The position numbers and the translations under genes were made by a program. Of a stretch of DNA of 32,985 nt, positions 16,137 to 23,836 are shown piece after piece. Within the stretch, counting starts at the first letter, position 1. Each line of letters opens with the position of its first letter. Source of the DNA: Oscillatoriales cyanobacterium CG2_30_44_21 (GTDB lineage Bacteria; Cyanobacteriota; Cyanobacteriia; Pseudanabaenales; Pseudanabaenaceae); the NCBI GenBank assembly GCA_001873375.1, contig MNZA01000167.1:1-32985 (forward strand), in the 5' to 3' direction. Below the pieces are notes generated by a model. It had not been told where the DNA came from and did not search any database. It was given only the letters and a program-made list of their open reading frames with translations.

Positions 16137-17141
16137 ATGGCTGTGCGCGTTGGTATTAATGGCTTTGGCAGAATCGGTAGATTGGTGCTACGGGCTGGTT
16201 GGGACTTCCCTGAATTAGAGTTTGTGCATATTAATGAAATCAAGGGCGGCATAGAAGCTGCCGCGCATTTACTTGAGTTTGACTCAGTACATGGACGTTG
16301 GCAACAGGATATGAAATTAGTAGGCGATCGCATCCAAATTGATCAGAAGTCTCTTAGCTTTAGCGAATATGCCAAACCCGAACTAGTTAATTGGCAAGAA
16401 TTAGGCGTGGACATAGTTCTGGAGTGTTCGGGCAAATTCCGCACTCCCGACACCCTAAATCCCTATTTCAGCAAAGGCGTAAAGAAAGTGATTGTGGCGG
16501 CTCCTGTTAAAGAAGAAGCGCTAAATATCGTCATGGGAATTAACGATCATCTTTATGATCCTGCCCAGCATCAGATTTTGACGGCTGCCTCCTGTACAAC
16601 CAACTGCCTCGCGCCTGTGGTGAAAGTGATCCATGAAGGTTTAGGAATTAAGCATGGCGTAATTACCACGATTCACGATAATACGAATACGCAAACCCTC
16701 GTTGATGCACCGCACAAAGATCTTCGCCGCGCAAGGGCTTCGGCTTTATCCCTAATTCCTACAACCACGGGATCGGCAACTGCGATCGCGCTCATCTATC
16801 CCGAACTCAAGGGCAAGCTGAATGGGTTAGCCGTGCGCGTGCCTTTGCTGAATGCTTCGCTTACGGATTGTGTATTTGAAGTGGCGAGAGAAACCACAAT
16901 CGAAGAAGTGAATGGATTATTAAAAACTGCTTCTGAAGGTGAACTTAAAGGAATTTTAGGCTATGAAGAACGTCCCCTAGTTTCTATTGATTACAAAGAT
17001 GATCCGCGATCTTCCATTATTGATGCACTATCCACAATGGTTGTGGATGGCACTCAGGTCAAAATTTTGGCTTGGTATGACAACGAGTGGGGCTATTCCT
17101 GCCGCATGGCGGAATTGGCGAGAAAAGTGGCGTTGTCTTAA
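16137..17141 (+). CDS. ArsJ-associated glyceraldehyde-3-phosphate dehydrogenase
   Basis: 334 residues, type I GAPDH. It has the NAD-binding start [16 protein letters not shown], the active-site [11 protein letters not shown] with the catalytic Cys near residue 152-153, and a normal C-terminal [13 protein letters not shown]. In ars operons this enzyme uses arsenate in place of phosphate and makes 1-arseno-3-phosphoglycerate, which ArsJ then exports; that pairing is established for the arsR-gapdh-arsJ type operons. Here the divergent arsR and downstream arsJ support this role over central glycolysis. It is separated from arsJ by a 134-base gap filled by a repeat. GTGGG lies 8 to 13 bases before the ATG as a weak Shine-Dalgarno sequence. 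Confidence 0.93.
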   Translation: MAVRVGINGFGRIGRLVLRAGWDFPELEFVHINEIKGGIEAAAHLLEFDSVHGRWQQDMKLVGDRIQIDQKSLSFSEYAKPELVNWQELGVDIVLECSGKFRTPDTLNPYFSKGVKKVIVAAPVKEEALNIVMGINDHLYDPAQHQILTAASCTTNCLAPVVKVIHEGLGIKHGVITTIHDNTNTQTLVDAPHKDLRRARASALSLIPTTTGSATAIALIYPELKGKLNGLAVRVPLLNASLTDCVFEVARETTIEEVNGLLKTASEGELKGILGYEERPLVSIDYKDDPRSSIIDALSTMVVDGTQVKILAWYDNEWGYSCRMAELARKVALS

Positions 17142-17144
17142 AGA

Positions 17145-17246
17145 CCCTCACCCCCCAGCCCCCTCTCCCGCAGGAGAGGGGGAGCGAAGAACGCTTATTT
17201 CTTTCTTGTTCCCCTCGCCCTTTAGGAGAGGGGCTAGGGGTGAGGG
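17145..17246. repeat. CCCTCACCCC...GGGGTGAGGG inverted repeat between gap3 and arsJ
   Basis: About 102 bp bounded by CCCTCACCCC and GGGGTGAGGG. It contains two inner hairpins, CCCCCTCTCC-CGCA-GGAGAGGGGG and CCCCTCGCCCTTTAGGAGAGGGG. Such CCCCTCTCC palindromes are widely dispersed in cyanobacterial genomes. It splits the operon without obviously ending transcription, though the first hairpin could attenuate it. Confidence 0.85.
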
Positions 17247-17275
17247 CAAATCATCTAAACTTTGAGAAATTGATC

Positions 17276-18535
17276 ATGAACTCCTCAACTGCATCCAAGG
17301 CAAACTTCAAAAACTATGTGCTTGTCACCCTCACCTATTGGGGGTTTACAATTACCGATGGTGCTTTGCGACTATTGGTACTGCTCTATTTCAACAATAT
17401 TGGCTATACTCCCATTCAAATCGCTTCACTATTTTTATTTTATGAAGTATTTGGAGTCGTTACCAACTTCTTAGGCGGCTGGATTGGATCACAATTAGGA
17501 CTGAAAGTTACGCTCTATACAGGGATTGGCTTACAGATATTTTCGTTGGTAATGTTATCCTTCCTTAATCCTGAATGGGCGCAGTGGTTGGCAGTTCTCT
17601 ATGTGATGATTGCTCAGGCTTTTTCAGGAGTTGCCAAAGACTTGACGAAGATGAGTACCAAAAGCGCGATTCGCCTAGTCGTGCCGCAGGATGCTCAATC
17701 GGCTTTGTTCAAATGGGTTGCCATTCTCACGGGTTCCAAAAATGCCTTGAAAGGTGTAGGCTTTTTTATCGGTAGTGCCTTATTAGGATTAGTAGGTTTT
17801 ATCAATTCTCTCTGGATTATGGCGGGATGCTTATTTTTGCTGCTATTCACAGGTTTATTTTTACCAAAGGGCATGGGCAAAATCAAAGCAAAAGTCAAAT
17901 TCAAACAACTCTTTTCTAAAAGCCCTGAAATCAATCTTCTATCCGCCGCAAGATTCTTTCTATTTGGCTCCAGAGATGTTTGGTTTGTGGTGGGATTGCC
18001 TGTATTTTTGCGGAGTGTTTTAGGCTGGTCATTCTCTCAAGTGGGTGGCTTCTTAGCCTGTTGGGTAATTGGCTATGGTTTGATTCAATCCCTTGCACCG
18101 ACATTGATCAAGCGCTTTGGTTCTGGACAACCACCGCGATCGCAAACCGTGCGATTTTGGACAAATTCTCTAGTTGCAGTTCCTGCGATAATTGCGATCT
18201 CTTTACAATTAAATCTCCCTGCAAACATAGTGATCATCGGCGGCTTACTAATTTTTGGTGTCGTGTTTGCCTTCAATTCATCGGTACATTCCTATCTAGT
18301 CCTCGCTTTTACTGACGATGACAAAGTGGCTCTAAATGTCGGCTTCTATTACATGGCAAATTCGGGCGGACGTTTAGCAGGGACAGTTCTCTCTGGTTTG
18401 ATTTATGAATTTTATGGATTAATTGGCTGTCTATGGGTATCCGCAATCATGGTTTTAGCGGCGGCGGTGATTACGCGCAAGTTACCTGATCCTGAGCCGA
18501 GTAAGGCGATCGCATGGAAATCTGATGGTGAATAG
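17276..18535 (+). CDS. arsJ: Organoarsenical efflux MFS transporter ArsJ
   Basis: 419 residues from the ATG at 17276. The frame is open from 17087, but the extra 63 codons are the 3' end of gap3 and the repeat, so the later ATG is chosen; the protein then begins MNSSTASKANFKNYVLVTLT. It has about 11-12 hydrophobic segments. The blocks YWGFTITDGALRLLVLLYF, SGVAKDLTKMSTKSAIR and TGSKNALKGVGFFIG are those of ArsJ. The protein sits in the inner membrane and exports 1-arseno-3-phosphoglycerate, which falls apart outside to arsenate and 3-phosphoglycerate. Together with the GAPDH it forms an arsenate-resistance pathway that needs no reduction to arsenite. Confidence 0.93.
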   Translation: MNSSTASKANFKNYVLVTLTYWGFTITDGALRLLVLLYFNNIGYTPIQIASLFLFYEVFGVVTNFLGGWIGSQLGLKVTLYTGIGLQIFSLVMLSFLNPEWAQWLAVLYVMIAQAFSGVAKDLTKMSTKSAIRLVVPQDAQSALFKWVAILTGSKNALKGVGFFIGSALLGLVGFINSLWIMAGCLFLLLFTGLFLPKGMGKIKAKVKFKQLFSKSPEINLLSAARFFLFGSRDVWFVVGLPVFLRSVLGWSFSQVGGFLACWVIGYGLIQSLAPTLIKRFGSGQPPRSQTVRFWTNSLVAVPAIIAISLQLNLPANIVIIGGLLIFGVVFAFNSSVHSYLVLAFTDDDKVALNVGFYYMANSGGRLAGTVLSGLIYEFYGLIGCLWVSAIMVLAAAVITRKLPDPEPSKAIAWKSDGE

Positions 18536-18607
18536 GCGATCGCTTATCCCTGCGCTTTGGTGATTATCGGTAAATGTTGGAGGTTAAGGGCAGAGCGTTA
18601 CCAATTT
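18536..18607 (+). repeat. 72-bp direct repeat, left copy
   Basis: Starts GCGATCGCTTATCCCTGCG and ends GGGCAGAGCGTTACCAATTT. It matches 19836-19907 over the same 72-base length with scattered differences, and the part ending GGTAAATG matches 19797-19835. Copies bracket the toxin-antitoxin-like genes. Confidence 0.8.
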
Positions 18608-18731
18608 GAGGCGATCGCGCCATCAGTCCCTTGTGGGGCAATTCCTCCAGAGTGAAGCTGAATGTCTTGATTTAAGGTAACGGAATCAAACATTTGAAAC
18701 TTACTTATCTTTAATCTTCACTGCTGCAATT

Positions 18732-18992
18732 TTATAAGTCTCGATAAATTTCGCGCCGATGTCCTATGCGTCTTAAATTTACGATTTTGTTGCCGTCATC
18801 AATATCGTATAGAACACGATAATCTCCAATTCGCAATCGAAACCCTTGTCCTCCTTTCATTTGTAAAGAGTTGACGGGTCTAGGTTCTTCTTGTAACTGG
18901 ACTAAAGTCTTTAAAATTCGTTGTTTTAGCTCTTGTGGTAAGGTGTTCAGTTGTTTCTGGACAGTTTTTGGTAAATTAACTTGATAGCTCAT
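18732..18992 (-). CDS. RelE/ParE superfamily toxin
   Basis: 86 residues with the compact RelE/ParE fold pattern: two N-terminal helices (PKTVQKQLNTLPQELKQRIL), then strands FRLRIGDYRVLYDI and KIVNLRRIGHRREIYRDL. The basic and aromatic residues (R in FRLRIGDYRVLY, R/H in RIGHRREIYR) are those used by RelE-type mRNA interferases, so it is probably active, though ParE-type gyrase poisons share the fold. It lies 9 bases downstream of its likely antitoxin and would be co-transcribed with it. Both sit inside a segment bounded by direct repeats. Confidence 0.85.
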   Translation of the reverse strand: MSYQVNLPKTVQKQLNTLPQELKQRILKTLVQLQEEPRPVNSLQMKGGQGFRLRIGDYRVLYDIDDGNKIVNLRRIGHRREIYRDL

Positions 18993-19001
18993 CAGAATTA
19001 C

Positions 19002-19211
19002 CTATAATTCGGCTGCTAGGTAACTATCTAGATTAACAAAATCACCATTAGCTATTTCTGAATCCGTTTCTTCAACTGCTTGTTGATATCCTCTCCAGCA
19101 TAAGAATTCATCCATTTCATCAAGTAATTTTTGATAAGCTTCAATATTCAGGATGACAGCGATGCGATCGCCTTGGACATTGGTAATATATTGTTCTTGG
19201 AGTTGCAGCAT
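19002..19211 (-). CDS. Antitoxin (Phd/YefM-like) of the RelE pair
   Basis: 69 residues. The N-terminal half, QYITNVQGDRIAVILNIEAYQKLLDEM, resembles the DNA-binding part of Phd/YefM-type antitoxins (a short strand, then xAVILxxxxYxxLL). The C-terminal half is acidic and flexible (EETDSEIANGDF), as expected for a toxin-wrapping tail. It precedes the toxin gene, the normal order for a type II system, and likely represses the pair together with the toxin. Family assignment rests on pattern and context. Confidence 0.75.
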   Translation of the reverse strand: MLQLQEQYITNVQGDRIAVILNIEAYQKLLDEMDEFLCWRGYQQAVEETDSEIANGDFVNLDSYLAAEL

Positions 19212-19299
19212 AAGAAGGAACGGGTTGGCAATCTCTATATTTTAGCAAAAAAGCAATTAGCTGTAGTGGTTTAGTCACGATCGCAGATGATATGGCGCT

Positions 19300-19518
19300 T
19301 TACACAGGTTGCAGTGTTTTAAGTTCTAGGTTTGTCAAAATATTAATTGAGTTGAGATCTACTTGATTTCTCGCTGACTCAATAGTAACTCCCACTAATG
19401 TTTCTTCTATGTCAAAGTCTACGGTCACTAAGTCATTAATTTCTTCAGTTCTGACACTAGGGCGATCGCTAAGTTCAATAAAGAGTGTATCTGTGTCTGC
19501 AAAGTAATGGATTTTCAT
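19300..19518 (-). CDS. DUF2283 family protein
   Basis: 72 residues. The pattern MKIHYFADTDTLFIELSD, followed by VDFDIEETLVGVTIESA, is the DUF2283 signature: a small beta-rich protein often found beside a DUF4258-like partner. The pair is thought to act as a toxin-antitoxin-like unit, with DUF2283 in the antitoxin place; this is inference from genome context. Its ATG overlaps the stop codon of the upstream gene by 4 bases (ATGA), so the two proteins are made together. Confidence 0.82.
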   Translation of the reverse strand: MKIHYFADTDTLFIELSDRPSVRTEEINDLVTVDFDIEETLVGVTIESARNQVDLNSINILTNLELKTLQPV

Positions 19519-19775
19519 GTTTGTTTTGCTTCTCTTTCTAATTGTTTACGAAAATTGCGATCGAAGAATGCGTTGTGAATTGTTTCGCCATCATCTAATG
19601 TGACAACCCTCAAAACTCGGTTATCGGCTTCAGCGATTATACCCCAATGACGAATTCTGCCGTCTGGTTGTGATTCTGTCTTTAGGGGATTTGCAATTAC
19701 GCGATCGCACCAATCTAAGCTAATCTCTAAGCGTTTGTTAAGGACTATTTTTTCAAAGTATGGGGTTAGTTTCAT
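19515..19775 (-). CDS. DUF4258-like small protein, partner of DUF2283
   Basis: 86 residues. The central and C-terminal segment (DGRIRHWGIIAEADNRVLRVVTLDDGETIHNAFFDRNF, split here by loops) is typical of a small RelE/BrnT-like fold group annotated as DUF4258 or hypothetical and commonly paired with DUF2283. The conserved W, H and D/R residues are intact. If the pair is a toxin-antitoxin system, this would be the toxin-like half, encoded first; toxin-first order also occurs in BrnT/BrnA. The function is not proven. Confidence 0.7.
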   Translation of the reverse strand: MKLTPYFEKIVLNKRLEISLDWCDRVIANPLKTESQPDGRIRHWGIIAEADNRVLRVVTLDDGETIHNAFFDRNFRKQLEREAKQT

Positions 19776-19796
19776 TTTTTAAGTTTTGTATTTGTT

Positions 19797-19907
19797 GATC
19801 GCTTATCCTTTCGGTTTGGTGATTATCGGTAAATGGCGATCACTTATCCCTGCGGTTTGGGGATTTTTGCTGATTTGCGGAGGTTTAGGGCAGAGCATTA
19901 CCGATTT
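19797..19907 (+). repeat. 72-bp direct repeat, right copies (one and a half)
   Basis: 19797-19835 repeats the first half of the unit (GATCGCTTATCC ... TTATCGGTAAATG). 19836-19907 repeats all 72 bases of 18536-18607 with scattered changes. So the right side holds a partial and a full copy in tandem. Confidence 0.8.
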
Positions 19908-19957
19908 AAAAGGATCTTAAAATTTATAAATTGTGGCGGTAATGCTCTGCCCCTAAC
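19884..19957. repeat. Inverted repeat at the 3' end of the kinase gene
   Basis: TTAGGGCAGAGCATTACCG (inside the right direct repeat) is complementary to CGGTAATGCTCTGCCCCTAA (19937-19956) with a single bulged base, across an AT-rich 34-base loop. The second arm contains the kinase stop codon. It may terminate the kinase transcript. Confidence 0.65.
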
Positions 19958-21845
19958 TTGGTTGAATTACAACACGAAATCCATAGCTTTCAATATCTAT
20001 AACAGCTTTTGCTTCGCTAAAAATTTCTTTCTCCACTCGATATACTAAACTTTCTACTTCTGTTCCATTTTTCCCAATACGACTTTTCGAGCTGCATTGT
20101 ATATCGCTATTTCCCCACGAACCTCCTTTTAAAACGCGATAGGATTTTCTGTTAACACAATCCCCCCAAGGTTCATTTCCATTTTGATTAATTCGTAAAG
20201 GTTTAGTATCATCGATATACTGCCATGCATCTAAACACCATTCCCAAACATTACCATGCATTTGATATAGTCCCCATTGATTGGGATAAAAGGATTCAGC
20301 ATCAACAGTTCGTCCGCGATACTTTCCCTTCGGTAACTGATTGTAGAGAGATGTACCTTTATAGTTTGCGATATCTGTACTAATTGCATTCCCAAAGCTA
20401 AACAAAGTCCGCGTTCCAGCAGAACAGGCATATTCCCACTCTGCTTCGGTAGGTAATCTTGCTGATTTATTAATTTTTTGTGATAGCACTTTGCAGAATT
20501 CGGTGGCATGATTCCAAGAAACCCTTTCAACAGGTAGTTCTGCACCTTTAAATCGAGATGGGTTGTTGCCTGTCAATCGCCTCCAAAAGTTGTTTTTCAT
20601 CAATGACTGCCATTGCTTTTGGGTAACTGTATGTCTACCCATCCAGAAACCATTTAAAGTAACCTCTTCATGCTCATTACCCATCAAAAATTTACCAGCA
20701 GGTATCCACATAAAATCCATCGTGACTCCATTGCCCAAGTCTTCACGAATGTAAGAACTTTTATTTTTCTTAATAGCCGTTTCAATCCTAGTTTTAGTAA
20801 TTAATCCTAGAGTAAGCCATCCTACTAAGTTGTCGTCATCTTCTACAGCACGAGCAGTAATATATTTAAAGTTAGACTCTAGAATCTGATTCTGTTGTTT
20901 ACTTTGATTAGGAGTATTCACAAACTGAGTATGAGAAATATTTTGATTGGAAGTTTGTGTTTTCTGATTTTTCTGTCTAGGATGAATTTCCTGAAGTATT
21001 TCATAGACAGCCTGATATCTTTTGATAAGAGCTTTTTCTAACATCTTATCTAGCATTATTTTAAAATTGGTACTGACTATCTCCCCGTTTAGAAAATCTT
21101 GCCATACCCATTTATCTTCATGGTCACTAAATAAATATCTTGGCTCACAATTGGTAAGCAAATGAATACAAGTCACCCCCAAACCATAAATATCACTGGC
21201 AAATACTGCCTTACCCCTTGCTTGTTCAGGAGCGGTATATTCAGGACTACCGATCGTTGTTCCCGTCTTTGCCAACGCCGTCTTACTCGCCATCTTCGCC
21301 GCGCCAAAATCCACTAACACCAACTTGCTATCTGATCGCCTTCTAATGATATTTTCTGGCTTAATATCGCGATGAATCACCTGCCCTGCATGGATAAACT
21401 GCAACACAGGCAACAGATCCAGCAATAAATCCTTAATTTTTGCCTCACTAAACCGCCCTGCACGGTTCAACTCCTGTAACAGATTTTCACCATCAATAAA
21501 TTCCTGTACCAAATATTGCCGCCCCTCCTGCTCACAATGTGCCAACAACTCAGGAATTTGCGGATGCTTACCCAAATCATCCAAACGCACTGCTTCCTGT
21601 TCAAATAACTCCTGTGCCTTTTGCAAAGAAATAGGATCATTGTAAGTAAACTGCTTGATTACACATCGAGGTTTTGATGGCTTCCCTTCATCCTGAGCCA
21701 AGAAAGTTTTACCAAAGCCCCCCTGACCGATTACCTTCAAAGCGCGATAACGCTCTTGAATTTGCAGCTTAGCGCCGCATTCGGTGCAAAATTTTGTGGT
21801 TAAAGGGTTGGCGTGATCGCAAGCAAGACAGAGGCAGTTACTCAT
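19953..21845 (-). CDS. Zinc-ribbon Ser/Thr kinase fused to a formylglycine-generating-enzyme-like domain
   Basis: 630 residues from the ATG at 21845 (a TTG three codons earlier is possible). Residues 4-23 carry a zinc ribbon, CLAC and CTEC. The kinase domain, about 33-290, has the glycine loop GQGGFG, the catalytic HRDIKPEN (about 158-165), DFGAAK (about 179) and an APEQARG P+1 region, so it should be active. After a Q/N-rich linker, a C-terminal FGE-sulfatase/SUMF1 domain starts near 375 (MDFMWIPAGKFLMGNEH) and includes LPTEAEWEYACSAGT and MHGNVWEWCLDAW. The catalytic cysteine pair of true formylglycine enzymes is not evident, so this domain probably binds rather than oxidises. Such fusions are common in cyanobacteria with unknown targets. 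Confidence 0.9.
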   Translation of the reverse strand: MSNCLCLACDHANPLTTKFCTECGAKLQIQERYRALKVIGQGGFGKTFLAQDEGKPSKPRCVIKQFTYNDPISLQKAQELFEQEAVRLDDLGKHPQIPELLAHCEQEGRQYLVQEFIDGENLLQELNRAGRFSEAKIKDLLLDLLPVLQFIHAGQVIHRDIKPENIIRRRSDSKLVLVDFGAAKMASKTALAKTGTTIGSPEYTAPEQARGKAVFASDIYGLGVTCIHLLTNCEPRYLFSDHEDKWVWQDFLNGEIVSTNFKIMLDKMLEKALIKRYQAVYEILQEIHPRQKNQKTQTSNQNISHTQFVNTPNQSKQQNQILESNFKYITARAVEDDDNLVGWLTLGLITKTRIETAIKKNKSSYIREDLGNGVTMDFMWIPAGKFLMGNEHEEVTLNGFWMGRHTVTQKQWQSLMKNNFWRRLTGNNPSRFKGAELPVERVSWNHATEFCKVLSQKINKSARLPTEAEWEYACSAGTRTLFSFGNAISTDIANYKGTSLYNQLPKGKYRGRTVDAESFYPNQWGLYQMHGNVWEWCLDAWQYIDDTKPLRINQNGNEPWGDCVNRKSYRVLKGGSWGNSDIQCSSKSRIGKNGTEVESLVYRVEKEIFSEAKAVIDIESYGFRVVIQPS

Positions 21846-21931
21846 GCGAGACAAATCTTAAAAAATTTAGCTTTAATAATCCAGTTATAGCCTAACGTGA
21901 GTAAGTCTTAGCAACTATCTGCGGCGATCGC

Positions 21932-22432
21932 CTACTCAGGTAAAAAATCTTCATCAAGCACTTGATCAGAAGTAAATGGGCAAATCTCAGGGAAATGCTC
22001 TAAAGGTAGTCTGGTTTGGATTTTGGCTTGCTTTCTTGCATCCAAATAACATTCCGCAAAAACTTGATGAAAATACCTTTTTAAGCTGGGGCTATTGCGA
22101 AAAATTCGCTTAATACGTTGCCTATGTTCAGCAATGCTATTTTCCCAACTTCGAGTCCGCTTGCTAGGCTGATATTGCCATTTTAATAAATGTAATAAAA
22201 TTACGACAAGATTATTTTCTAAGGATTGTTTGTCACTATTTCCCATCGATTCCACTTCTTCGAGTAAATTCACCACATCTAGTTCTGCTAACCTACCTTC
22301 ACGCAATAGCTGGGCGATTGACTCAACCCATAGATTAAAGTCGCATTCATAGAGATTGATAAGCACATCAAGGGAATTATTCGCGATCGCTGGTTCATGG
22401 ATATCCTGTGTCTCTAAGTAAGCCTGTGTCAT
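21932..22432 (-). CDS. DUF29 family protein
   Basis: 166 residues. The segment YECDFNLWVESIAQLLREGR, then LDVVNLLEEVESMGNSDKQSLEN, is the DUF29 signature, followed by LLHLLKWQYQP and SWENSIAEHRQRI. DUF29 proteins are all-helical, nearly confined to cyanobacteria and a few proteobacteria, highly multicopy and of unknown function. AGGAAAAGCTA precedes the ATG. It lies upstream of the kinase on the same strand, 86 bases away, so co-transcription is possible but not shown. Confidence 0.85.
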   Translation of the reverse strand: MTQAYLETQDIHEPAIANNSLDVLINLYECDFNLWVESIAQLLREGRLAELDVVNLLEEVESMGNSDKQSLENNLVVILLHLLKWQYQPSKRTRSWENSIAEHRQRIKRIFRNSPSLKRYFHQVFAECYLDARKQAKIQTRLPLEHFPEICPFTSDQVLDEDFLPE

Positions 22433-22501
22433 TAGCTTTTCCTCAAAGTTTTATTCGCAATTAATCTTGAGCGTAACATAATCCGCACTGACAGTTATCT
22501 T

Positions 22502-23656
22502 CTACTGACCAAATGCCACGATCGCATTTTGACCACCAAATCCAAAACTAAAGTTGAGTGCTGATTGCAGATGTGGCGATCGCTGGGCTTGGCGCACAAT
22601 GTTCAAATCAAATTCGGGAGTCTGCAAACCCACGCAGGGAGGCAATAGGCGATCGCGTAGCGCCAATAAACAAAAGGCAGCTTCGATCATTCCTGTCGCG
22701 CCCAAAGTATGTCCTGTCGCTCCTTTTGTGCCACTGACTGCGGCTTGTGGGAAGGTGTCAGCGATCAAGATTGCTTCGCGGGCATCATTCATTATTGTGG
22801 CTGTGCCATGGATATTGATATAACCAATGTCGATCGCATCTAAATGGGAACGTTTTAAACAATCCTGAATTGCTCTTTGGGCGCTGTGATGGTCGGGACT
22901 GGGGCTGGTTGCGTGGTAAGCATCATTGGTAATTCCCCAGCCCAAGACCTTGCCATACATTTTTACTCCTCTCCGTTTGGCTGAAGCGAGGGATTCCAAA
23001 ACTAGAGTCGCTGCACCTTCACCTAAGGCAAATCCCTGCCGTTCTCGGCTAAGTGGATATACTCCTGATGTGGCGAGTACATTGATTTTCTGAAATCCTG
23101 CGATCGTTAAGGGCGTAATCGCAGCATCGGTTGCGCCTGCGATCGCCAAATCACAACGTCCTGATCGAATTAGTTCGCTAGCTTGGGCGATCGCCCAGTT
23201 TGCGGTGGCACAGGCTGCCATGGGCGCAAGAACGGGAGCTTGAGTTTTTAGTAATTTGGCAATTTGAGCCGATAGGGAGGCGAGTTGGCAGTTCCCCCAA
23301 GCATTCGATGACCAATTTCGAGGGGATTGTTCTAAAAGTAATTCCAATTCTCTCTGATTGCTGCGACTAGAGCCAATCACGACCCCACAGTTAACTAGTG
23401 GAACTTGTAAACCCGCATCAGCGATCGCTTCAAGAGTTGCAATCTCAAGTAAGTTTTGCGATCGCGACAAGTCCTCATCTTGAGAGATGTCAATCTCAGC
23501 AATGGGAAGTTGTAATTGATGATTAAATTTAATTCCTGATTGACCAGCCAGCAGTCTTTGCCATGTGGTTTCGCGGTCAGGCGCGATCGCGGTGATCATG
23601 CCAATCCCTGTGACCACAACTATTGTCTTCTCAATTTCGCGATCGCCGTAATTCAT
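22502..23656 (-). CDS. Divergent beta-ketoacyl-ACP synthase (KAS II-like)
   Basis: 384 residues, about 30 shorter than a standard FabF. The thiolase-fold catalytic triad is complete: C149 (MAACATANWA), H283 (INIHGTAT) and H316 (TGHTLGATG), with K311 as well. The start VVVTGIGMITAIAPDRETTW and the FSFGFGGQNA end are typical. The active-site context ACATA instead of the usual ACAT/SG, and the reduced length, separate it from the housekeeping enzyme. No acyl-carrier protein or other fatty-acid gene adjoins it. It should condense malonyl-ACP with an acyl chain; a secondary or specialised lipid role is inferred. Confidence 0.88.
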   Translation of the reverse strand: MNYGDREIEKTIVVVTGIGMITAIAPDRETTWQRLLAGQSGIKFNHQLQLPIAEIDISQDEDLSRSQNLLEIATLEAIADAGLQVPLVNCGVVIGSSRSNQRELELLLEQSPRNWSSNAWGNCQLASLSAQIAKLLKTQAPVLAPMAACATANWAIAQASELIRSGRCDLAIAGATDAAITPLTIAGFQKINVLATSGVYPLSRERQGFALGEGAATLVLESLASAKRRGVKMYGKVLGWGITNDAYHATSPSPDHHSAQRAIQDCLKRSHLDAIDIGYINIHGTATIMNDAREAILIADTFPQAAVSGTKGATGHTLGATGMIEAAFCLLALRDRLLPPCVGLQTPEFDLNIVRQAQRSPHLQSALNFSFGFGGQNAIVAFGQ

Positions 23657-23693
23657 CGTTTTAGCTTTAAGTAGCTCAGCTTAATTAAAACCT

Positions 23694-23744
23694 AAAACCA
23701 GAGGTTGTTCCGCCCGCTACGCGGGCGGAACAACCTCTGGTTTT
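23694..23744. repeat. Family A hairpin, 24-bp perfect arms
   Basis: Arms 23694-23717 and 23721-23744, starting AAAACCAGAGGTTG, pair perfectly; the loop is TAC and the tip GCCCGC/GCGGGC. It shares the tail at 23752-23773 with the next hairpin and lies between the ketosynthase start and the end of the 501-residue protein gene. Confidence 0.85.
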
Positions 23745-23751
23745 TTAGCTT

Positions 23752-23830
23752 ACAGCGCATTGCGCTCAAACCCGAACCAAGAATAATTTTGAAAGCGTTG
23801 CTTTGCAAAGCTTTCAAAATTACTCTTGGT
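23752..23830 (-). repeat. Family A element, reverse orientation
   Basis: The tail ACAGCGCATTGCGCTCAAACCC is read in reverse, then a long stem: arms from ACCAAGAATAATTTTGAAAG (23776 on) to CTTTCAAAATTACTCTTGGT (ending 23830), with two mismatches and a TTGC-TTT-GCAA tip. It lies just past the stop of the 501-residue protein gene and may terminate it. Confidence 0.8.
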
Positions 23831-23836
23831 AATAGC

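Noticed and set aside
17087-17275. N-terminal extension of ArsJ by 63 residues
   Set aside because: It is the end of gap3 read in another frame plus the palindromic repeat; the protein family starts at the ATG at 17276.
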